From contig DAIUFH010000067.1 of NCBI GenBank assembly GCA_036844705.1, positions 1 through 12,368 on the forward strand: DNA of 12,368 nt, read 5' to 3'. The first letter of the stretch is position 1; the number at the start of each line of letters is the position of its first letter. Of the stretch, positions 6,039-12,368 are shown piece by piece. The stretch is from DAIUFH01 sp036844705. GTDB lineage: Bacteria; Bacillota; Clostridia; Tissierellales; Tissierellaceae. Position numbers and translations under genes: made by a program. The notes below the pieces were generated by a model. That model was given only the letters and a program-made list of their open reading frames with translations, made no database searches and was not told where the DNA came from.

Positions 6039-6050
6039 AAGGAGAGTACA

Positions 6051-9000
6051 ATGGTAAAGTTAAGGAAGAATACAATAATCATATTAATTTTAGCAATGAT
6101 TTTACAGATAGTGCTACCAGTGGTATCTGATGTTGTTTCTGCTGAAAGCACAGGTAAAGCCTTCAGAGCAGATGTTGCTGACACAGAAGTCAGTGGCACT
6201 AAAATTGTCAGCTGGAAATTTGACTTTAGTTCAAGTAGTGGTCAGACACGCTATGTTGATGAACTAGGTTTAAAACTTGAGAGTGAAAAAGATGGAAAAT
6301 TAAAAGTAGATGATAATACTGTAATAGGGCAATATACTATTTCCGAAGATGGTAAAATAACTGTAGATATTGACGAGAATCTTGAGGAAATAGTAAGGGG
6401 ATTGTTATATGGTATTGATGAAAAAGAGCTAATAGAACAAGAATTAGAGTCTGAACCTGTTAATGAACCGGAAGAAGAATCTGAAGGGTCATCAGAAAAA
6501 ACAGAAATAGAAGATACAGAGGTCCAAGAGACTGAAAAACAAGAAGATGATTCAGAAGAAACACCAGATGCACAACAAGAGGATACAGAGCTTGAACCCC
6601 ATAACTCTGATATACCTGAGATAACTGTAGGTAAGCCAATAGCACAATTTGCTTCTACATCTGATGCTATAAGTATTCCTTTAGACAATGAGAAAGAAGA
6701 GATAACTTATACATTTAAGGGAAGCTTTAAAGTGGATGGAGTTGTAGAGGAAGACGAGGGGTTATTGGGGATACAAGAATTAGCTTTATTAAGTGAAGGA
6801 AAAGATTTAGGAAATATCTTTAAGAATGCAAAAGTTACAGTTGACGATAATGAAGTAACTAATGGTTCAATAATTGATATTACCGATAAAATGGAAGTAA
6901 AGATACACTATGATTGGGAGCTACCCAATGATGATGGTGACTTTATTTTGGCAGAAAATGATTATGCAATAACAAAACTGCCAGATGTTTTAAAAGCTAT
7001 CAATCCTACAGCTGGTGGAAAATTACTTGATGGAGATAAAAATGAATTAGGGACATATTCGTTTGAAGATGGCAATTTAAAGGTAGTCTTTAATGATTTC
7101 TTGGTGGGAAAAGAAGGACGGTCTGGAGATGTATGGTTTAGTGCAGAATTTGATTTAGAAGAATTCAAAGAAAATGTCATACAAGAAATTGAATTTGAAG
7201 ATATTATTGAGCCAATAACAATTAAAGTTAATCCTGAAAATAAATTAGGAATAATTAATAAAAGGGTAAATCTTGATGCAGATATAAATGCAACGGAGAT
7301 TTATTGGGAAATAGATGTAAATTCATCTTTAGATAGCTTAACTAATGCTACTTTAGAAGATACAATTCCTGAAGGATTAAGTTTAAAAAATGACAGTATA
7401 GAAGTATATAATTTACTAATAGGGTATGAAGGAAAGATTACTGAAGGAAGTAAAGCTGATTTTACTGGAGTGGTGACTGATACAGGATTTAAGGTTGAGT
7501 TTGGTAAAATAGATACTGCATATAGAATCAAATATACTACTACTATAGACGACTATTCAAAAGCTCCATATGAGAATGCTGCTGTAATAAAAGATGATGA
7601 TGTAGAAAAAGGTAATACTTCAGCTACTGTAGATATCGTTATGGGTTCATCTATAGAAAAAAGTGGATTGGCTGATAAAAATGGAGTAAATTCATCGAAG
7701 ATAACTTGGACAATAGATATAAATAAATCTGAATCCAATATAACAAACGCAGTTGTAGATGATGTTATAACTGATGAAAGACTTAAAATCCTTAATGACA
7801 CGATAAAGGTATATTATTTAGAGAAGGATGGAACTGAGTGGGAAAAAGGCAATGAAGTTGAAGGACTTGTTGATGCAGGTTTTCCAATAAATCTTGGAAA
7901 TATAAATGGCAGTGCATATAGAATTATATTTGATACTGAAATAGATTATGGTGAAACATATGAGCCAAAGGGAACTGATTTTAAAAATACTGCTATTTTA
8001 ACTGGAGACAACATCAATAAAAGTGAAGCTCCAGCAGAAGTAAGTGTAACGAGAAGTTCTCTTTTAGAAAAAGAAGGACATGAAGCTACAAAATATGATA
8101 AACCTAATATTAAGTGGACTATTCATGTAAACAGAGCTGAACAAAAATTAGAAAATGCAGTAGTGACGGATACCATAGGTTCAGGACTTGAATATAGAGA
8201 AGGAACACTTAAAATATATGAAAAAGATGATTTAATCGACCCTTCAGAATATATTGGAAAAGGTATTAGTGTTAATACAAGTACTAATCCAATGACAATC
8301 AATTTAGGTGATATATACAGCCGCTATAAAATAGAATATGTCACTGATATTGTTGAATTAAACAAAGAAGGCGGTTACAAAAATGATGTAAAGCTAACAG
8401 CAGATGGTGGACTTGGCGGAGCAGGAACAGGATATACGGATATTGATAAAACTGTTACACCTAATGTAACGAATGAATATACTAAGAACACCGTAACTAA
8501 TAAAACAGTAGATGGTATAGAGTATAATGGTATAGATTATGATGCTAAAACTATGAGCTGGAATATTAGGATAGAACCTATAAAGGAGAAAATAACTAGC
8601 TTAACTATTACTGATACTTTTACAAATAATGGGTTATTGTTTTTACCAGATACCCTAAGGGTTGTTAAAGGAACAGAAAGCACACCGTTAGACGAATCAG
8701 CGTATACAGTTACTCCTACAGATGATGGTCAAAATGGATTTGTATTAGTGTTTAATGAACCATTAGAAAGAAGTGAATACAATATTTACTTTAAGACTTC
8801 TTTTGACCCAGATAAAGTAGATAAGAAAAATAATATTAAAACTTATATTAATAACGCAAGCTTTACAGGTACAACTGTAGATAAGGATGGGAAACCTAGT
8901 GATATAAAAGACGATGACGATGCATCATATGATGTCAATGATGAAACTGTAAATGCTGGTAAAAAAGAAGGAAGTCTTGATAGAAATGGAAGAAAAGTAA

Positions 9001-11618
9001 CTTGGAAAGTATTTGTAAACTATTTGTCTCAAGATTTTAAGGGTAAAGAATTTACCGTAGAAGATTTACTAAATGAACCAGAGCAAAAACTCGATTTTGA
9101 TAGTATTGTTGTCAAAGAATTTAGTGTAGGTTCTAATGGAAAGATAAATGAAAAAAATATTATAGATAAAAGCTTATATAAATTAGATCGTAAAGATGTT
9201 GATGGAAAAGATGGATTTAAATTAAATTTTGAGGATGGCATAGATAAGCCTTATGTTATAGAATTTACTACAAATATAACAGGAGTATCTAAGGAAAACT
9301 ATAAAAATACAGCTACAGTTACTGTTGATGGAAATCCAAGAAAATATGAGGCAACTACAGGACAATATGATGACCATAATAATTTTATAGAAAAATCAGC
9401 AGACAATGTAAGTGGAAATAAGGTTTATACGGATGATATAATCAATTGGAAAGTTTCAATCAATAAGAGCTTATCAGAGATTAACGATGCAGTATTCACT
9501 GATACATTAAGTACAGGACTAGTATATGTTAATGATAGCTTAAAGGTAGTTGATAAGGATAATAGTGAGTTAGCAGAAGGAGAATATAGACTTGATGTTA
9601 CAGAAAATGAAGACGGAACTACTACATTAACAGTAGAGTTAGGTAATATTGAGTCTGTATATACAATAACCTATGATACAGTTGTAATTGCAACAGATGG
9701 TTATGTAAGCAACCAAGCTTCAATAAAAGGCACAGACTTTGAAGAAAAGACAGTTAATAGTGAGAGATTCTCTTCAACGAAATCTTCTGGTGGATCAGGT
9801 ACCGGAACAAACAGAGGAAATATAAAAATTGTTAAGGTTGACAGTTCAGATTCTCCAATTGCTCTTAGTGCAAAATTTAGACTGCATTATCTATTAAATG
9901 AAAAAGAACAAATTGTTGGTGGAGAAGAAGTAGAAACTATTGATGGAATGTATGAATTTAAGGGGTTACCTTTTAGAACATATTATTTAAGAGAAATAAA
10001 TCCACCAAAAGGGTATGAAGGTATTACTGAAGATATTGTGATAATATTACCAGATAACGGTAATAAGGAAATAGAAGTAAGAGTTGAAAACACTAAGATA
10101 CAAATTGATGTAACAGGAACTAAGGAATGGATAAATGGACCAACATCAAAACCATCTATAAAACTTCAACTATATAGAAATAATGAGGCATATGATGATC
10201 CAGTACAATTAGATGGAACAGAAGAAGAACCATGGACTTACATCTGGAGCAAATTAGAAAAAACAGATGATAACGGTGAGGATTATATCTACACAGTAGA
10301 TGAAATAGCAGTCCCTGATAATTACAAAAAGACAATATCAGATGATGGGTTTACAGTTATAAACACTTATGTAAGTCCAAAAACCAGTGTAACAGGAACA
10401 AAAAAGTGGATAAATGGACCGACTTCAAAACCATCTATAGAACTTCAACTATATAGAAATGGTGACAAATGTGGCGAACCAATAACTCTAGAAGATGGAA
10501 CAACATCATATACTTGGGAAAATTTAGATAGGACAGATATAACTGGTGAGGATTATATTTACACAATAGATGAAGTAAGAACTCCAGCACACTATGGAAA
10601 ATCAATATCAGATGATGGTTTAACCATAACCAATACCTATGAATCACCTAAAACTGATATAGTAGGAAGAAAAGTATGGGTAAATGGAGAATTTAGTAGA
10701 CCGGATTCAATAAAGCTTCAATTATATAGGGAATCCGCAAGTGTGGAAAAAGAATCAATAGGAAGCCCTGTGAAATTATCACAAGGAGTATATGAGTACA
10801 ACTGGAAAAACCAAGATATAAATGATAAGAATGGCAACCCATACACTTATACTGTCGAAGAAATAGGAGTACCTGAAAACTACACTAAATCAGAAGATGG
10901 TCTAGCAGTTACAAACACCTATGTCATTCCAAAAATAGATATAACAGGAACTAAAGAATGGGTTGGAGGGCCTAGTAGGAAGCCAACTATAGAGTTGCAA
11001 TTATATAGAGATGGAGAGCCATTTGGAGATCCAGTAACTCTGGAAGATGGAAAGACAGAATATATTTGGGAAGACCTAGATGAAACAGATGTTGATGGTA
11101 AGGAATATGTATATACTATAGATGAAGTTAAAGTACCAAATCGCTATAGAAAAACTATCTTAGAAGATGGTTTGACCATAAGAAACAGATACAATCCACC
11201 ATCAGAACCAGAAGAACCTGAAAAACCTGAAAAGCCGGATAAACCTGAAAAGCCGGATAAACCAGATAAACCGGATAAACCAGAGGAACCAGAAAAACCA
11301 GTAGACCCAGGTATCCCTGAAGAACCAGAAACACCAGAAACACCAGAGAAACCAGAAGTACCAGAGGTGCCAACAACACCATATACACCAGAAAGGCCAA
11401 TAACACCTGAAGAGTATGAAAATTTATATGGTAAGACTCCGGAAGGTACTCCTAATAGACCTATAACGGTTGAAGAGTATGAGAAATTATATGGAAAGAT
11501 TCCAGAAGCAACTCCTACTTTACCAAAGACCGGAAGCTCTAGCAACATGGTTCCAATAGTATTAGGATTTATACTATTAATTGGTGGAATACTTCTTAAG
11601 AAAAGAAAAACTGAATAA
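6051..11618 (+). CDS. Giant LPKTG-anchored surface adhesin with isopeptide-type Ig stalk
   Basis: This 1855-residue exported protein is wall-bound by sortase. A signal peptide spans residues 1-31 (cut after VVSA). A short beta-rich segment (33-125) is followed by an acidic Glu/Ser/Thr linker (126-190). A likely head region occupies 200-395. Six stalk repeats (about 398-1243) each carry WxIxVN (W419, 553, 689, 837, 985, 1133), an Asp in a DT-like motif, and a late Asn (for example YKNTA), the CnaA-type Lys-Asp-Asn pattern. A SpaA-type domain (1255-1350) shows K1262, E1315 in LREINPPKGY, and N1347. Four CnaB-type domains (1351-1715) have K1358/E1418/N1438, K1451/E1508/N1528, K1541/E1604/N1622 and K1635/E1692/N1712. 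A Pro/Glu/Lys wall spacer (1716-1781) and two 21-residue repeats precede LPKTG (1824-1828), a membrane helix and KKRK. AAAGGAG sets the start. The ligand is unknown; the collagen-binding family resemblance does not prove collagen binding. Confidence 0.92.
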   Translation: MVKLRKNTIIILILAMILQIVLPVVSDVVSAESTGKAFRADVADTEVSGTKIVSWKFDFSSSSGQTRYVDELGLKLESEKDGKLKVDDNTVIGQYTISEDGKITVDIDENLEEIVRGLLYGIDEKELIEQELESEPVNEPEEESEGSSEKTEIEDTEVQETEKQEDDSEETPDAQQEDTELEPHNSDIPEITVGKPIAQFASTSDAISIPLDNEKEEITYTFKGSFKVDGVVEEDEGLLGIQELALLSEGKDLGNIFKNAKVTVDDNEVTNGSIIDITDKMEVKIHYDWELPNDDGDFILAENDYAITKLPDVLKAINPTAGGKLLDGDKNELGTYSFEDGNLKVVFNDFLVGKEGRSGDVWFSAEFDLEEFKENVIQEIEFEDIIEPITIKVNPENKLGIINKRVNLDADINATEIYWEIDVNSSLDSLTNATLEDTIPEGLSLKNDSIEVYNLLIGYEGKITEGSKADFTGVVTDTGFKVEFGKIDTAYRIKYTTTIDDYSKAPYENAAVIKDDDVEKGNTSATVDIVMGSSIEKSGLADKNGVNSSKITWTIDINKSESNITNAVVDDVITDERLKILNDTIKVYYLEKDGTEWEKGNEVEGLVDAGFPINLGNINGSAYRIIFDTEIDYGETYEPKGTDFKNTAILTGDNINKSEAPAEVSVTRSSLLEKEGHEATKYDKPNIKWTIHVNRAEQKLENAVVTDTIGSGLEYREGTLKIYEKDDLIDPSEYIGKGISVNTSTNPMTINLGDIYSRYKIEYVTDIVELNKEGGYKNDVKLTADGGLGGAGTGYTDIDKTVTPNVTNEYTKNTVTNKTVDGIEYNGIDYDAKTMSWNIRIEPIKEKITSLTITDTFTNNGLLFLPDTLRVVKGTESTPLDESAYTVTPTDDGQNGFVLVFNEPLERSEYNIYFKTSFDPDKVDKKNNIKTYINNASFTGTTVDKDGKPSDIKDDDDASYDVNDETVNAGKKEGSLDRNGRKVTWKVFVNYLSQDFKGKEFTVEDLLNEPEQKLDFDSIVVKEFSVGSNGKINEKNIIDKSLYKLDRKDVDGKDGFKLNFEDGIDKPYVIEFTTNITGVSKENYKNTATVTVDGNPRKYEATTGQYDDHNNFIEKSADNVSGNKVYTDDIINWKVSINKSLSEINDAVFTDTLSTGLVYVNDSLKVVDKDNSELAEGEYRLDVTENEDGTTTLTVELGNIESVYTITYDTVVIATDGYVSNQASIKGTDFEEKTVNSERFSSTKSSGGSGTGTNRGNIKIVKVDSSDSPIALSAKFRLHYLLNEKEQIVGGEEVETIDGMYEFKGLPFRTYYLREINPPKGYEGITEDIVIILPDNGNKEIEVRVENTKIQIDVTGTKEWINGPTSKPSIKLQLYRNNEAYDDPVQLDGTEEEPWTYIWSKLEKTDDNGEDYIYTVDEIAVPDNYKKTISDDGFTVINTYVSPKTSVTGTKKWINGPTSKPSIELQLYRNGDKCGEPITLEDGTTSYTWENLDRTDITGEDYIYTIDEVRTPAHYGKSISDDGLTITNTYESPKTDIVGRKVWVNGEFSRPDSIKLQLYRESASVEKESIGSPVKLSQGVYEYNWKNQDINDKNGNPYTYTVEEIGVPENYTKSEDGLAVTNTYVIPKIDITGTKEWVGGPSRKPTIELQLYRDGEPFGDPVTLEDGKTEYIWEDLDETDVDGKEYVYTIDEVKVPNRYRKTILEDGLTIRNRYNPPSEPEEPEKPEKPDKPEKPDKPDKPDKPEEPEKPVDPGIPEEPETPETPEKPEVPEVPTTPYTPERPITPEEYENLYGKTPEGTPNRPITVEEYEKLYGKIPEATPTLPKTGSSSNMVPIVLGFILLIGGILLKKRKTE
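7242..9779 (+). repeat. Six diverged CnaA-like stalk repeats within the adhesin
   Basis: The repeats cover residues about 398-1243, with conserved tryptophans 134, 136, 148, 148 and 148 residues apart. Each has a lysine 13-19 residues before the Trp (K404, K537, K674, K818, K971 or K972, K1115). Each also has an Asp 18-20 residues after it (D437, D571, D707, D855, D1005, D1151) and a distal Asn (N509, N646, N778, N934, N1086, N1221). The fourth and fifth repeats are the most diverged. Isopeptide formation is predicted from the pattern, not shown. Confidence 0.7.
10101..11195 (+). repeat. Four tandem CnaB-type domains within the adhesin
   Basis: The repeats are about 90-94 codons long (lysine codons at 10122, 10401, 10671 and 10953). 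Each has G(T/R)KxW near its start, a YTxDE or YTVEE strand and an NTY (NRY in the fourth) end. Domains 1 and 2 are nearly identical at their start: 23 codons at 10113-10181 and 10392-10460 differ at 7 of 69 bases. That points to recent duplication. Domain 2 holds the only cysteine I found in the protein (C1474). Confidence 0.8.
11196..11393 (+). repeat. Proline-rich wall-spanning repeat region
   Basis: This codes for residues 1716-1781, a run of PEKP/PDKP/PEEP/PETP units typical of the segment that crosses the peptidoglycan. At DNA level it contains an exact 18-bp tandem copy, AAACCTGAAAAGCCGGAT at 11223-11240 and 11241-11258, then shorter AAACCNGAT units. Such tracts can change length by slippage. 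Confidence 0.85.
11394..11519 (+). repeat. Two 21-codon repeats just before the sorting motif
   Basis: Residues 1782-1802 (starting RPITPEEYENLYGKTPEG) and 1803-1823 (starting RPITVEEYEKLYGKIPEA) are 15 of 21 identical. LPKTG follows at once. Unlike the proline spacer they contain aromatic and acidic residues and could fold into a short helix. Confidence 0.75.
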
Positions 11619-11625
11619 AATATAC

Positions 11626-11659
11626 AAAAATCTCTGAAAATCATTTTTCAGAGATTTTT
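11626..11659 (+). terminator. Intrinsic terminator after the adhesin gene
   Basis: AAAAATCTCTGAAAA (11626-11640) and TTTTCAGAGATTTTT (11645-11659) are perfectly complementary over 15 bp around the 4-nt loop TCAT. The stem ends in a T-run. It starts 7 nt after the adhesin stop codon. The A-run on the left means it could also act on the opposite strand, where no gene is seen. Confidence 0.85.
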
Positions 11660-11736
11660 GCTGTTAATTCATGTTATAATAAATTGTTTACATTAGAATA
11701 GTTGATGTGAGATTAGTGTATAATGGAGGATAATAT

Positions 11737-12228
11737 ATGTTTAAAGAGCAAATTATTAGAGAGATGAAAGAAGTTTTTGAAGAAATTCCTTTTGGAATAG
11801 ATCATACTCTCAAGGTATTGAAAAATGCAGAAGACATAATGGAAGGTGAAAATGTCGAAGATGAAAGGGAATTAATCAGTATTGTTGCTATACTACATGA
11901 TATTGGTGCTGTTGAAGCCCAAAGAAAGTATGGTTCAATAGATGGTGTTTATCAGGAGAAAGAAGGACCTGCCGTAGCACAAGAAATATTGAAAAAGGTT
12001 GGCTATGACAAAGATATTGATAGGATATGTTTTATAATTGGCAATCATCATACTCCTTCTAAAATTGATGGTATTGATTTTCAAATACAATGGGAAGCGG
12101 ATTTGTTAGAAAATTTAACAGCCTTGGATAAACAAAAAGAACAACAAAAAATAAAAAAATGTATAGATGATAATTTTAAAACACACACTGGGAAAGAAAT
12201 GGCTTATAAGCGTTTTATTATAGACTAG
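11737..12228 (+). CDS. HD-domain metal-dependent phosphohydrolase, function unassigned
   Basis: This is a 163-residue cytoplasmic protein of the HD superfamily, which hydrolyses phosphoesters of nucleotides or other compounds. The metal-site pattern is complete: H23 in IDHTLKVLKNAE, H54-D55 in LHDIG, H104/H105 in GNHHTP, and D122 in WEADLLENL. There is no second domain, so it is not an HD-GYP or a RelA/SpoT-type enzyme, and the substrate cannot be named. GGAGGA at 11725-11730 sets the start. It lies after the adhesin terminator and before its own hairpin, so it is probably a separate single-gene unit. A TATAAT at 11719-11724 overlaps the ribosome binding site and is too close to the ATG to be the promoter of this transcript. 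Confidence 0.88.
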   Translation: MFKEQIIREMKEVFEEIPFGIDHTLKVLKNAEDIMEGENVEDERELISIVAILHDIGAVEAQRKYGSIDGVYQEKEGPAVAQEILKKVGYDKDIDRICFIIGNHHTPSKIDGIDFQIQWEADLLENLTALDKQKEQQKIKKCIDDNFKTHTGKEMAYKRFIID

Positions 12229-12272
12229 AAGCTTTGAGGTATTGATAGTGTATATAAAAACTATAGTTTGAT

Positions 12273-12312
12273 TAATAAACCCTTGATTCGTATTGGAATC
12301 AAGGATTTATTA
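12273..12312 (+). terminator. Terminator-like hairpin after the HD-domain gene
   Basis: Arms at 12273-12288 and 12297-12312 pair over 16 positions with one C-A mismatch (12280/12305). The core is CCTTGATT/AATCAAGG and the loop is 8 nt. The AT-rich outer stem is followed by a short T-containing stretch (TATATTTAA). It lies 44 nt after the stop codon. The remaining bases to 12368 show no gene. Confidence 0.65.
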
Positions 12313-12368
12313 TATTTAACCTGAATTATTCATGACTATTAAAAACATAGATTGAATTTCTTAAATCA

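Noticed and set aside
5904..6050. Possible c-di-GMP riboswitch before the adhesin
   Set aside because: I looked for the conserved GEMM core and its paired helices and did not see them; the 147-nt leader holds only the repeats and the hairpin.
6251..6688. 145-codon minus-strand Ser-rich frame inside the adhesin
   Set aside because: It mirrors the acidic linker of the adhesin in the opposite strand; composition is an artefact and no family is recognisable.
11144..11644. 166-codon minus-strand frame rich in Ser-Gly repeats
   Set aside because: It is the antisense of the proline-rich repeat and sorting signal of the adhesin; the repeat makes the frame open, and there is no ribosome binding site.
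1..12368. CRISPR array, tRNA or rRNA genes, transposase or phage genes
   Set aside because: No regularly spaced direct repeats with unique spacers, no cloverleaf or rRNA-like GC-rich segment, and no mobile-element protein was found on either strand.

Overview
The window reads as a piece of chromosome from a low-GC, anaerobic, spore-forming Firmicute of the class Clostridia or a close relative. The base composition is strongly AT-rich and the Shine-Dalgarno sites are strong (AGGAGG type). It encodes a rubrerythrin (oxygen and peroxide defence of anaerobes), a Spo0E-like phosphatase (sporulation control), and a sortase with an LPKTG-anchored surface protein (Gram-positive wall). The genus cannot be fixed from the sequence alone.

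Layout. Positions 1-281 hold a perfect 14-bp hairpin and the leader of the rubrerythrin gene (282-776). A bidirectional terminator-like hairpin (866-918) separates rubrerythrin from a convergent small XRE-type helix-turn-helix regulator (932-1177, minus strand). That regulator is divergent from a Spo0E-like gene (1280-1480). The 102-bp gap between them carries two matching palindromes, GTTC-N7-GAAC, which look like operators. Next come a diguanylate cyclase (1642-2532) with a cysteine-bearing N-terminal domain and, 27 bp later, an unusual 843-residue fusion of an AraC-type regulator to a GH39 glycosidase-like domain (2560-5091). An intergenic repeat with alternative pairing (5091-5164) follows. 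Then come a class A-like sortase (5241-5903) and its probable substrate, a 1855-residue cell-wall adhesin (6051-11618). A strong terminator (11626-11659) closes that block. The window ends with a stand-alone HD-domain phosphohydrolase (11737-12228) and its terminator-like hairpin.

How the genes may work together (inference). The four-gene core, positions 1642-11618, looks like a surface-adhesion module. It has a c-di-GMP synthase, a sugar-responsive transcription factor that keeps a glycosidase fold, a housing sortase and a very large adhesin. The adhesin stalk is predicted to be cross-linked by up to eleven internal isopeptide bonds. Three intergenic copies of AATAGCAAAAAA precede the cyclase, sortase and adhesin genes. 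The sortase and adhesin leaders both place a 17-nt-loop hairpin directly against the ribosome binding site. The adhesin leader also carries three TAGAACNTA direct repeats. These shared leader features suggest common control. The most novel candidates are the AraC-GH39 one-protein sensor, its pairing with the adhesin block, and the small HTH/Spo0E divergon with paired operators.
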